24,356 nucleotides of DNA from Candidatus Woesearchaeota archaeon (GTDB taxonomy: Archaea > Nanobdellota > Nanobdellia > Woesearchaeales > DSVV01), in contig JACQSP010000005.1 of NCBI GenBank assembly GCA_016205905.1, positions 1 to 24,356 of the forward strand. Direction: 5' to 3'. The first letter of the stretch is position 1, and each line of letters starts with the position of its first letter. The translations under genes and the position numbers were made by a program. Shown piece by piece: positions 1-6,052 of this stretch. Below the pieces are notes generated by a model. The model had not been told where the DNA came from, ran no database searches, and worked only from the letters and a program-made list of their open reading frames with translations.

Positions 1-90
1 ATCCTATTTTATATATTAAAATAGTAAAATAAAAAATAAACTAAAACATCATAGTGAAACGGGTGGCTGCGCCCAGGAACGAAACGAATA
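1..90 (-). repeat. Partial dispersed REPIN-like element (copy E0), A-end
   Basis: Positions 53-87 carry the A-end of the dispersed family described at 13481-13622. It reads GTGAAACGGGTGG, then a hairpin GGC-TGC-GCC, then CAGGAACGAAAC. It closely matches the reverse complement of the A-end at 17088-17119. In this orientation the B-end would lie before base 1, outside the window. The AT-rich stretch 1-50 would then be the copy-specific core; it contains TAAAATA-like 7-mers and a short inverted pair (TATTTTA/TAAAATA). No coding signal is seen here. Confidence 0.6.
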
Positions 91-132
91 ATTTAAGGAG
101 ATAATAATTCTTTTAAGAATAATATTTCATTA

Positions 133-211
133 AGTTTATAAATAACTGTTATTTTGTCAATAATCATATGTTGGTGCAAGCACCTAATATAACTATTAAA
201 AATAAATATTA
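133..211 (+). promoter_or_regulatory. Promoter region and candidate operator of the HTH-CBS gene
   Basis: Two archaeal TATA-like boxes are visible: TTTATAAATA at 135-144, and AAAATAAAT near 199-207, about 26 bp before the ATG at 227, which would suit a leaderless transcript. Between them lies a perfect inverted repeat, GGTGC-AA-GCACC (173-184). A short GC-rich palindrome in such AT-rich DNA, next to a gene for an HTH regulator, suggests an autoregulatory operator; that role is inference. Confidence 0.45.
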
Positions 212-226
212 AGACAATTATTTAAA

Positions 227-784
227 ATGATATCAGAACTGAGAGAAATACAGGAGTTTAGGAAAAAACATGGTCTTACACAGACAGAGCTGGCTAGATT
301 AGCAGGTGTTTCGCAGTCATTGATTGCAAAGATTGAGAGCAATAAAATTGATCCTACTTATACTAACATCAAGAAAATCTTTTCTGCAATAGAAAGCCTT
401 AATCAAAAGAAAGAGATTAAAGCTTCAGAAATAATCAATAAAAATATTATTTCAGTCAAAGCTGAGGATTCGCTTAAGCACACGATAAAAATCATGAAGC
501 AAAAAGGCATTTCACAGATTCCAGTAATTGACCAAAAACATCATGATTTATTTATTGGCATGATTTCAGAAGCAAAGATACTTGATGCAATAATGAATAA
601 TGCCAGCCCAGATTCAAAGGTAAGAGAATTTATGAGCGAATGCCCGCCAATAATAAGCAAGGATTCAACAATAACACTTGTCGGCTCATTATTAAAATAT
701 TCTCCAATGATTATTGTAAAAGACAAAGGAAAAACAGTAGGAATTATTACTAAGGCAGATTTATTGGGCAGAGTGTATCAATAG
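227..784 (+). CDS. XRE-type HTH regulator with two CBS domains
   Basis: 185 residues. The N-terminal XRE/Cro helix-turn-helix (about residues 5-58) shows the usual pattern GLTQTELARLAGVSQSLIAK. Two CBS modules follow: about 66-122, with NKNIISVKAEDSL and GISQIPVID, and about 126-184, with GKTVGIITKADLL. The HTH plus paired CBS arrangement is a known archaeal regulator type; the CBS pair usually senses adenine nucleotides or SAM-like ligands and alters DNA binding, but target and ligand cannot be read here. The start fits: the ATG is followed at once by the folded domain and has a TATA-like box about 26 bp upstream, with no clear Shine-Dalgarno, as expected for a leaderless gene. It stands alone, with a palindrome upstream that could be its own operator. 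Confidence 0.88.
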   Translation: MISELREIQEFRKKHGLTQTELARLAGVSQSLIAKIESNKIDPTYTNIKKIFSAIESLNQKKEIKASEIINKNIISVKAEDSLKHTIKIMKQKGISQIPVIDQKHHDLFIGMISEAKILDAIMNNASPDSKVREFMSECPPIISKDSTITLVGSLLKYSPMIIVKDKGKTVGIITKADLLGRVYQ

Positions 785-892
785 AGTTCTATCTCTTTAT
801 TTTGGCATAATTTTAAGACAATTCTAAAAAAAGCTATATAAGCCGGAAGTCTTTCGAACTTTTTTTACCTTTTAAATACTATTTTCAGGTTG

Positions 893-1066
893 CGCCGAAA
901 AGATGTATTTTCCACTACAACAAGGATTTAATAATAACACTTAACATAATAATCAAGGAAAAAAGAAAAGGTAGCCGAATTGGCTACAAGGCTAAAACTT
1001 GTCTGAAGAACAGATAAGATACCACCACGATATATCATAGTCAAAACTTATATATAAAAGTTTTGA
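893..1066 (+). pseudogene. Decayed tRNA-like sequence related to the gene at 2192
   Basis: Positions 969-1043 align with the tRNA-like gene at 2192-2305. They share a D-arm-like AGGTAGCC...GGC, an anticodon-arm-like CTTGTCTGAAGAACAG, and TAAGATACCACCACG (versus TAAGGTACCACCACG). The acceptor and T-arm sequences are not recognisable, and the T-arm position is replaced by a perfect 9-bp hairpin (1041-1066). A GCGCCGA matching the other gene's 5' end occurs about 75 bp upstream at 894-900 but is not contiguous. I read this as an old tandem copy that has decayed or been interrupted. A functional structured RNA is possible but unsupported. There is no coding signal in 785-1079. Confidence 0.4.
1041..1066. 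repeat. Perfect 9-bp hairpin just before the IS insertion site
   Basis: TCAAAACTT (1041-1049), loop ATATATAA, AAGTTTTGA (1058-1066). The loop region TTATATATAA also resembles a TATA box, but its centre is only about 18-22 bp from the original tRNA-like 5' end, closer than the usual 26 bp, so a promoter role is uncertain. It directly abuts and slightly overlaps the left target-site duplication (1066-1079). Confidence 0.6.
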
Positions 1067-1146
1067 TGCGCCGAGGTAGTGTTTAATTTGATAATTAGTT
1101 TACACTTCTTAAATTTCTGACTTTTCCATCCTTTTTGGTGATTTTT

Positions 1147-2010
1147 ATGGAAAAGTTAAATGAAAAGAAAAGAAAGTGGATAATAAACCAGTTTAGAGCT
1201 GGAAGGAGTGCTACACAGATAGCAAGAATACAGAAGATTTGTAGACAAATGGTTTACAAATTGGCTAGTAAATACAAAAAAGAGAAAGCAGAGGCATATA
1301 AGGCTAAAAAATCAGGAAAACCAAAATTAAAGATAAACCCTCTTTTTGTTAAGAAAGTAATTGATATAAGAAATAAAGATGATTATGGAAGTGAAAAAAT
1401 CCATTTTGTAATGAAACAAAAGGGATTTAGTGTTTCACAGCACATAATTCAAAGAATCCTTGATGAAAACAAGTTAACAGAGCCATGTGAAAAGAGGAGG
1501 GGACAGCGCAAGTATGTCAGATACCAATGGCCAATAAGCAACTATATGTGGCATTGCGACTGGAGCCAATACAAAAGCGAATGGTATTGTATTTTCATAG
1601 ACGACAGAAGCAGAAAGATAATGGCTTCTGGAAAGTTTAGCAATGCCAACACAAAGAATGCATTGTTTGTGCTTTATCAGGCAATACTTCAAAATGAAGC
1701 ATGCCCTGTAATAGTATTAAGCGATAAAGGATCGCAGTTTTATGCAAACAAACACGATAAAAAAGGAAAGAAAGGCATTTCTGAATTTGAGGAAGAATTG
1801 AAAGTGTTGAGCATTGATTTTTGGACTTCTCGCAGGAATCATCCTCAAACAAACGGCAAGATGGAGAAATGGTTTGATACGATGAAGAAAAGATTCAAAA
1901 AACACCCGAAAGAGACGTTGCAGGACTTTGTAAAGTGGTACAATGAAGGGCGAATACATCACGCTCTCGACTATAAAACTCCTGAAGAAGTTTACAGGAA
2001 AAAACTGTAA
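1147..2010 (+). CDS. IS481-like DDE transposase (rve integrase core)
   Basis: About 287 residues from the ATG at 1147, which has GGTGAT (1137-1142) as a ribosome site. TTG (1135) and GTG (1138) are in-frame alternatives. The N-terminal ~60 residues form an HTH (RAGRSATQIARIQKICRQMV) with a lysine-rich linker. The catalytic core follows: D138 in WHCDWSQY, D193 in LSDKGSQF and E240 in HPQTNGKMEKWF make the DDE triad. The C-terminus YNEGRIHHALDYKTPEEVY is the typical rve end. The protein would bind the terminal repeats and catalyse cut/join transposition. All three acidic residues are present, so it is probably active. The gene fills the element except for about 175 bp at its right end. Confidence 0.93.
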   Translation: MEKLNEKKRKWIINQFRAGRSATQIARIQKICRQMVYKLASKYKKEKAEAYKAKKSGKPKLKINPLFVKKVIDIRNKDDYGSEKIHFVMKQKGFSVSQHIIQRILDENKLTEPCEKRRGQRKYVRYQWPISNYMWHCDWSQYKSEWYCIFIDDRSRKIMASGKFSNANTKNALFVLYQAILQNEACPVIVLSDKGSQFYANKHDKKGKKGISEFEEELKVLSIDFWTSRRNHPQTNGKMEKWFDTMKKRFKKHPKETLQDFVKWYNEGRIHHALDYKTPEEVYRKKL

Positions 2011-2050
2011 ACTGATTTCCGAATTGTAAACTAATAATCGAATTATACGC
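2010..2050 (+). repeat. Internal copies of the IS right-end motif
   Basis: AACTGATTTCCGAATTGTA (2010-2028) and AACTAATAATCGAATTATAC (2029-2048) are near copies of the terminal AACTAATTACCGAATTATAC (2167-2186). They begin at the transposase stop codon. They may be extra transposase-binding sites, or a former right end now buried about 137 bp inside. The target duplication shows that the outer copy was the end used for this insertion. Confidence 0.75.
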
Positions 2051-2126
2051 TTTTACCGACGAGATGTATAGCAAGAAATTCGAAAATTAGTAGACAAATC
2101 AGAAAAGTGTATGATGTGGTGTTTTG

Positions 2127-2157
2127 TTTATAAAGCTTAAAAACACCTATATACTCC
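2127..2157 (+). promoter_or_regulatory. TATA-like boxes at the IS right end, facing the tRNA-like gene
   Basis: GTTTATAAAG (2127-2136) and CCTATATACT (2146-2155) point toward the tRNA-like gene at 2192. A start about 26 bp after the second box would fall near 2177, giving a short 5' leader of about 15 nt. The IS may therefore supply the promoter that the insertion separated from this gene. This is inferred from position and motif only. Confidence 0.4.
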
Positions 2158-2191
2158 AGAAGCGACAACTAATTACCGAATTATACAATGC

Positions 2192-2305
2192 GCCGAGGTA
2201 GCCAAAGTGGTAAAGGCGCTTGCCTGAAGAGCAGGTAAGGTACCACCACGTACCTATGAAGGTTCAAGGCTTTTGAGTGGGGAAGTGAAATTCCCTCCCT
2301 CGGCG
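2192..2305 (+). tRNA. Class II (tRNA-Ser-like) gene with an irregular, possibly intron-containing T-arm
   Basis: The 7-bp acceptor stem GCCGAGG (2192-2198)/CCTCGGC (2298-2304) is perfect, with discriminator G, as in tRNA-Ser. The D-arm GCC-AAAGTGGTAAA-GGC is typical of Ser/Leu. The anticodon arm CTTGC-CTGAAGA-GCAGG puts GAA at 34-36, which is a Phe anticodon and odd for this class. The long variable arm AGGTAC-CACCAC-GTACCT is perfect. A B-box GGTTCAA (2261-2267) sits where the T-loop should start, but about 22-24 extra nt separate it from the 3' T-stem CCCTC. Removing them would restore roughly 90 nt and a T-stem GAAGG/CCCTC with one mismatch. A T-loop intron, known in some archaea, is one reading; a decayed tRNA is the other. 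The 5' end lies inside the IS target duplication. Confidence 0.5.
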
Positions 2306-2395
2306 CCCTTATTTAACTACTAACTCAATGTTTAATAGCTAACTCTATAGTACAATACTCTTTTTTCGTAATAATTTAATACCATCAAAGAGCGT

Positions 2396-3913
2396 TCACT
2401 CCTGTTTTATCTTCCTCACAATGCCGTGGTTGGCATTCACCTCGATAACATCTCCGTCTTTCAAAATTTTTGAGGCAATGCCTGTTCCGACGATGCATGG
2501 TATGCCAAGTTCACGGGAAACAATTGCAGCATGGCATGTAATGCCGCCCTCGTCGGTTATTATTGCCGAAGCCTTTTTCATTCCGACGACATAATCCGGC
2601 GCAGTCATCGGCGCAACCAAAACATCGCCTTTGTTTACTTTGCCTATTTCTTTTCCAGATTTTACGACTTTAACAATGCCTTTAACCTTGCTTTTATTTC
2701 CAATGCTTACAACAGTGCCTTTGAATTCTTTCAGGTTAGGATAAATCTTTATTTCTGTGTATGGCTTAATTATGTTCTCAACATCTTTTCCGCAGAAAAC
2801 CTTTGATTTATTATCGCCTGCATAATAATTTCTCATAAAATATAACTTTCTCAAGCTTATCTCCTTTTCAGCGAGAGGCTTATTCTCTTTTATAAGTTTG
2901 TTAATTTCTTCAATGCAGTAATAATGCAGGCTGTCAAAATTAATATTGAACCTTTTTGACATCTCCATTAACAAAGCATCAATATAAGCATTTGTAATAA
3001 AAATAAACTTTTTTCTCTGGTCCTGCCACCATATGCAGAATGCCAGCCTGTGCGCAATCTTCTCGACATTACTGCTTAAGTTGTATTTTTTTACCAGCTC
3101 TTTTTTTCTGTTCAGAACATTTGTTTTCATATCTTCAATTGCTTTCAGCTTTTTTTCTGCTTCTTTTAACGGCAATGCTGACAATTCTTTTTTGAAATGT
3201 TCTGTGGATAGAACTTGCGTGTGATGATAGCTGTTTAACAGCCAAAAAAATTTTTGCTGATGTACATCAATCATTTTTTCAGACAAGTTTTTGTTAGCTT
3301 CAAACTTTTTAATTTTGAGCAAATCCAGCTCTTCCTCCTGATAAAATGAATAATCCTCCGGCGCAGATAATTTCTCTACAACAGCCTGAAATTCTTTCTC
3401 GTCTTCTGTATTTTTTTTCTTTTCATCTATTCTATTTTTGTTAAGCTCTTTTCTCAGCAGGCTCCTAAGCATCTGCTCGCCGCCCCAGTTGCTTAACTCA
3501 GGCAGCAGCCCAATAATCCAGAATCTGTGGTATATCCCTGCAAATGCATCAAATATTTTATTAAATTGTTTATTGCCTGCTTTTGCAATCTTTTCTTTTG
3601 AATTTTTATTTATGTGCTCTGTTAATTCTTTTAATATTCCCTGCCATTCATCATAATTTTTTTTGAATTCTTTATCAACAAGAATAAACTTCTTAAAATT
3701 CTCCTCGCCGGTATCCCTAAGCGGCTGATATTCGCAGATAAACATGATTTTCTCGTCATGAACCCACATGAGAAAAGACGGCCAACTCACAAAACGCTTT
3801 GCGAATTTAACCAGCGCGCCATACCAAATATCAGGGTAAATGGGCATTGCATCAATCGGCCCCCATTTAAACAGTTCTTTGTTTGGGTTGATTATATTCT
3901 TAAATTTATCCAT
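2396..3913 (-). CDS. PEP-utiliser-type phosphohistidine (swivelling) domain protein, paralog 1
   Basis: 505 residues. About residues 395-505 form the mobile phosphohistidine domain of PEP synthase and PPDK: GDVLVAPMTAPDYVVGMKKA, ITDEGGITCHAAIVSRELGI with phospho-acceptor His461, and PCIVGTGIA...DGDVIEVNANHG. The first ~390 residues are helical, charged and not recognised. There is no ATP-grasp domain and no PEP-binding TIM barrel, so this is not a complete PEP synthase; a phosphoryl-carrier or transfer role with outside partners is inference. A paralog of the same architecture lies at 6053-7516. The ATG at 3913 has AGGTG about 7 nt upstream. The HAD gene is 67 bp upstream on the same strand, so co-transcription is possible. 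Confidence 0.82.
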   Translation of the reverse strand: MDKFKNIINPNKELFKWGPIDAMPIYPDIWYGALVKFAKRFVSWPSFLMWVHDEKIMFICEYQPLRDTGEENFKKFILVDKEFKKNYDEWQGILKELTEHINKNSKEKIAKAGNKQFNKIFDAFAGIYHRFWIIGLLPELSNWGGEQMLRSLLRKELNKNRIDEKKKNTEDEKEFQAVVEKLSAPEDYSFYQEEELDLLKIKKFEANKNLSEKMIDVHQQKFFWLLNSYHHTQVLSTEHFKKELSALPLKEAEKKLKAIEDMKTNVLNRKKELVKKYNLSSNVEKIAHRLAFCIWWQDQRKKFIFITNAYIDALLMEMSKRFNINFDSLHYYCIEEINKLIKENKPLAEKEISLRKLYFMRNYYAGDNKSKVFCGKDVENIIKPYTEIKIYPNLKEFKGTVVSIGNKSKVKGIVKVVKSGKEIGKVNKGDVLVAPMTAPDYVVGMKKASAIITDEGGITCHAAIVSRELGIPCIVGTGIASKILKDGDVIEVNANHGIVRKIKQE

Positions 3914-3980
3914 TTTAAAACACCTGAGTTACAGCAAGCGTAATCAACGATTATGAAAATCTATTGCATTTGCTTTACAA

Positions 3981-4583
3981 TTAAACATTGACGCCTAACT
4001 TTTTCAATTCCTTTACAAACTCATCTTTTCCTTTAAAATGTATTGCATTTATTCCAAGCTCTTTTGCTTTTAGAACATTTTTTAATGAATCGTCTGTAAA
4101 TACTGCTTCTTCTGGCTTTACCTTAAAATGCTCAAGTATACCTAAAAATCCTTTTGGCTCTGGTTTTCTTGAAATTATCTGATAAGATACAATGCCATAA
4201 TCAAAATATTTGGCGGGATTAAATCTTTTTTCCACTTCAAGCCAAAAATCTCTATTATAATTAGTGAAGAACGCAGTTTTATATCTTTTTCCGAGTGTTC
4301 TGGCAAGTTCAAGCATATCTTTCTTTTCTTCTTTTATGTCTACCATTTCTTTTATTATCCTTTCTGCGCCATATTTTTCTTTTATTTTGAATTCTTTCAT
4401 AACTCTGTTCCATACTTCTTTGCCGGAAATTTCATCTCTTTCAGATTTAACAATAAGCTCGTTGAAAAATGGCTCAATTTCCTCGAATTTTAATTTATGT
4501 TTGTCTGCGAAGATATGGAGATATGGCTTTTCCTCTTCAGTATAGCAGACACCTGAAAAATCAAATATTATTAGTTTTATCAT
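3981..4583 (-). CDS. HAD-superfamily hydrolase
   Basis: 200 residues. Motif I is IIFDFSGVCY: nucleophile Asp8 is present, but the usual second Asp of DxD is Ser10. Some HAD subfamilies (FDFGGV/FDLGNV types) also replace it, so this does not by itself mean inactivity. Motif II is FFTNYN, motif III the Lys in SRKPEPKGF, and motif IV FTDDSLKN. The helical cap (about 15-85) fits subclass IA. The likely reaction is hydrolysis of a small phosphomonoester; the substrate cannot be read. The ATG at 4583 is preceded by AGTGAT. Upstream lies a dense block of palindromes (4629-4803) that may hold its promoter and operator. Confidence 0.85.
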   Translation of the reverse strand: MIKLIIFDFSGVCYTEEEKPYLHIFADKHKLKFEEIEPFFNELIVKSERDEISGKEVWNRVMKEFKIKEKYGAERIIKEMVDIKEEKKDMLELARTLGKRYKTAFFTNYNRDFWLEVEKRFNPAKYFDYGIVSYQIISRKPEPKGFLGILEHFKVKPEEAVFTDDSLKNVLKAKELGINAIHFKGKDEFVKELKKLGVNV

Positions 4584-4628
4584 TTTAAATCACTTTGAAA
4601 ATCCATCTTTTTAATCTTTCGGTGAAAA

Positions 4629-4657
4629 TACCATATGAGTATGGTACTTATACCATA
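4629..4657. promoter_or_regulatory. TACCATA half-site cluster, candidate operator
   Basis: TACCATA (4629-4635), spacer TGAG, TATGGTA (4640-4646) is a perfect 7-bp inverted repeat, and a third TACCATA follows at 4651-4657. The cluster lies 46-74 bp upstream of the minus-strand HAD start, a plausible position for a regulator site. No regulator for it is evident in the window. Confidence 0.45.
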
Positions 4658-4691
4658 TCACATTAGTATAAAGGTATTTGTAGATGGTTTT

Positions 4692-4746
4692 ATTTGGAAA
4701 AGCGAATACTGTGACCTTCAGGTCACAGATGAAGTCTTTTCCAAAT
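4692..4746. repeat. Two-tier hairpin 1
   Basis: Outer stem ATTTGGAAAAG/CTTTTCCAAAT (4692-4702 with 4736-4746) is perfect over 11 bp. Inner stem CTGTGACCT/AGGTCACAG (4709-4717 with 4720-4728) is perfect over 9 bp with a 2-nt loop. The stems are separated by CGAATA on the left and ATGAAGT on the right. It lies in the gap between two minus-strand genes and is followed by a second hairpin of the same design. Confidence 0.85.
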
Positions 4747-4748
4747 TT

Positions 4749-4803
4749 AAACCTGCCAACAATAAATACTGCAACATTTATGTTGCAGATTGTTGGCAGG
4801 TTT
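4749..4803. repeat. Two-tier hairpin 2, followed by a T-run
   Basis: Outer stem AAACCTGCCAACAA/TTGTTGGCAGGTTT (4749-4762 with 4790-4803) is perfect over 14 bp. Inner stem CTGCAACAT/ATGTTGCAG (4769-4777 with 4780-4788) is perfect over 9 bp with a 2-nt loop. The left bulge is TAAATA and the right a single A. A T-run follows (4801-4806). On the plus strand this looks terminator-like, but no plus-strand gene precedes it. It shares geometry, not sequence, with hairpin 1. Confidence 0.85.
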
Positions 4804-4869
4804 TTTATTTTGTCTCCCTTATATTCGCTTAAACTTTTTTTACTATTCCTTTATCCACATTAATCCCAT

Positions 4870-5508
4870 TTATATTTCCCCTTTCCATATATTGTGTATT
4901 AAGCAGGTAACTTTATTATCTTTTAAATATTTTAATACTGGTTGAGTATTTTCTATTGGGATAATAAATATTGCTTTGCCAATTTTTTCTCCGTTGAAAT
5001 GTTTTATCAATCCGTCGGTATTATACCATTTCTTGCCTACTTTTTGTTTATAACCATACAGTTTTCTCCATATCCTTATCATATTTTTTCGTTTTCCTTT
5101 TATTTTTAACTCAAAAAGAGTATACTGTTTTGTTTTTGTCTCTGTTACATCTGACCTATATTTTCCATAAAGGATAACCCCATTAGAAATAATACTTGAT
5201 TTTAACTCCCATTTATCAAGCTCTCCGACTTTTAGGCTAATTTCATTATTTACTCCAAACAATCTCCAATATTTAGTATACTTCAAGCTTTTATAAAAAT
5301 CATTTAATATTTTTTCTGCTTTAATTTCTATGTTTTTATTTGCGGTTTCTATAAATATATCTACATCGCTGTTCTTATCAAAGTCTGCTCTTGCAATGCT
5401 TCCAAATAATATTATGTTTTTTATTTCATGTCTTTCTACCTCTTCAATATTCTGAATAAAGAAAGATGTAAAATCTACTGCATATGCTATCAAATTATTC
5501 GATTTCAT
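4870..5508 (-). CDS. MNT-type minimal nucleotidyltransferase (antitoxin-like), with C-terminal extension
   Basis: 212 residues. The polymerase-beta-like fold shows LFGSIARADFDKNSDVDIF: G36-S37, ten residues, then D48-x-D50, the GSx10DxD signature of MNT proteins. A third carboxylate is not assigned with confidence. In MntA/HepT pairs the MNT protein neutralises a HEPN toxin by adding AMP to it. At 212 residues it is longer than typical MntA; the basic C-terminal ~80 residues (KGKRKNMIRIWRKLYGYKQK, then a hydrophobic strand region) are not recognised and may bind RNA or DNA. It overlaps the upstream HEPN-like gene by 14 bp, so the two are surely co-transcribed. Confidence 0.85.
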   Translation of the reverse strand: MKSNNLIAYAVDFTSFFIQNIEEVERHEIKNIILFGSIARADFDKNSDVDIFIETANKNIEIKAEKILNDFYKSLKYTKYWRLFGVNNEISLKVGELDKWELKSSIISNGVILYGKYRSDVTETKTKQYTLFELKIKGKRKNMIRIWRKLYGYKQKVGKKWYNTDGLIKHFNGEKIGKAIFIIPIENTQPVLKYLKDNKVTCLIHNIWKGEI

Positions 5509-5896
5509 TTAAACCCAGCTCCTTGAATTTCTCCTTTATTTGATTGAATAAAATTATTATTTTTTCAAGATCTTCTTCTCTTTGCGGCTTGCCATAACAT
5601 AGTATGTTTCTTTTTCTTTCAATCTCGCTTATCATCTCTACTATCTCCTTTTTTCCATCAAATTCAAACCTGAACTTTTCATTAATCTTGTTTTTTGAGG
5701 CAAACCATTCATGTTTGATTAATATATCAGGTGGGATAAGACTTTTCTTATGAAGCAATATCTCAAACATGTCCGCACAAGCCGCCGATGTGTGAAAACC
5801 AATAGTTCTCTGTTTGTTGACAATCCCTTGTTTTATTGCATCTGCTATTTCGTCGAGGCTTTCTTTCAGATTTCTTATATGGCTTTCTATCTTCAT
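5495..5896 (-). CDS. HEPN-domain protein (toxin-like) lacking the usual His
   Basis: 133 residues from the ATG at 5896; a TTG at 5905 would add three residues. The helical protein ends with IERKRNILCYGKP, the position of the HEPN RNase motif R-x4-6-H. Here Arg96 is followed by NILC and Tyr101, with no His, so the classical RNase motif is incomplete. It is paired with and overlaps an MNT gene in the order usual for HepT-MntA modules. It may be a HEPN substrate-binding partner rather than an active RNase. A minus-strand TATA box (5929-5936) lies about 33 bp upstream, giving a very short leader, and four 22-23-bp iterons extend upstream of it. Confidence 0.78.
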   Translation of the reverse strand: MKIESHIRNLKESLDEIADAIKQGIVNKQRTIGFHTSAACADMFEILLHKKSLIPPDILIKHEWFASKNKINEKFRFEFDGKKEIVEMISEIERKRNILCYGKPQREEDLEKIIILFNQIKEKFKELGLNEIE

Positions 5897-5917
5897 TTTT
5901 ATCAACAGAATTTTGTT

Positions 5918-6003
5918 ATGTGACTAAGTATATAAATTTTTTGGTACTGAGTAACATATTTTATGTGACTAAGTAACATATAATTATGGTACTAAGTAAC
6001 ATA
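5918..6003 (-). promoter_or_regulatory. Promoter with four direct repeats upstream of the HEPN/MNT pair
   Basis: Four copies of ATGKKACTRAGTAACATA begin at 5918, 5941, 5963 and 5986, spaced 23, 22 and 23 bp, close to two helical turns. The first copy, nearest the gene, is changed at its end to ...AGTATATAA, which on the minus strand makes the TATA box TTTATATA. This places a repeat on top of the core promoter and three behind it, a layout expected for cooperative repressor or activator binding. The likely client is the HEPN/MNT operon, perhaps by self-regulation (inference). Confidence 0.75.
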
Positions 6004-6052
6004 CACATAAATTCAACTTAGACAATATAATTAAACATAAAATAATTAATAT

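Larger units (their letters stand above)
1080..2187 (+). mobile_element. Complete IS481-family-like insertion sequence, 1108 bp
   Basis: The boundaries are set by three agreeing signals. (1) A 14-bp direct repeat, ATGCGCCGAGGTAG, flanks the element at 1066-1079 and 2188-2201. (2) The termini are inverted repeats beginning TGT and ending ACA, matching at about 18 of 21 positions (1080-1100 against 2167-2187). (3) A single DDE transposase lies between them. TG...CA ends and variable, sometimes long target duplications fit IS481. Two further copies of the right-end motif lie inside the element (2010-2050). The insertion separated the 5' end of a tRNA-like gene from its original upstream DNA, but the target duplication restored the complete 5' end on the right side. 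The intact repeats and open reading frame suggest a fairly recent insertion. Confidence 0.9.

Noticed and set aside
1080..2187. The IS as the source of the dispersed hairpin elements (MITE of this IS)
   Set aside because: The IS ends (TGTTTAATTTGAT and TGTATAATTCGGT) share no sequence with the element ends, and the IS does not carry the GNA hairpins.
2190..2306. tRNA-Sec, because the acceptor can be drawn as 9 bp (GCGCCGAGG/CCTCGGCGC)
   Set aside because: The anticodon loop does not contain TCA, and the D-arm is short and Ser/Leu-like; the extra two pairs are probably chance pairing of flanking bases.
4635..4832. Plus-strand open frame through the two-tier hairpins
   Set aside because: Its codons run through perfect palindromes, there is no ribosome site, and the translation shows no recognisable protein.
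5918..6003. CRISPR-like array
   Set aside because: The four repeats are short (about 18 bp) and the gaps between them only ~5 bp, too small for spacers; the layout is that of operator iterons and no cas genes are present.
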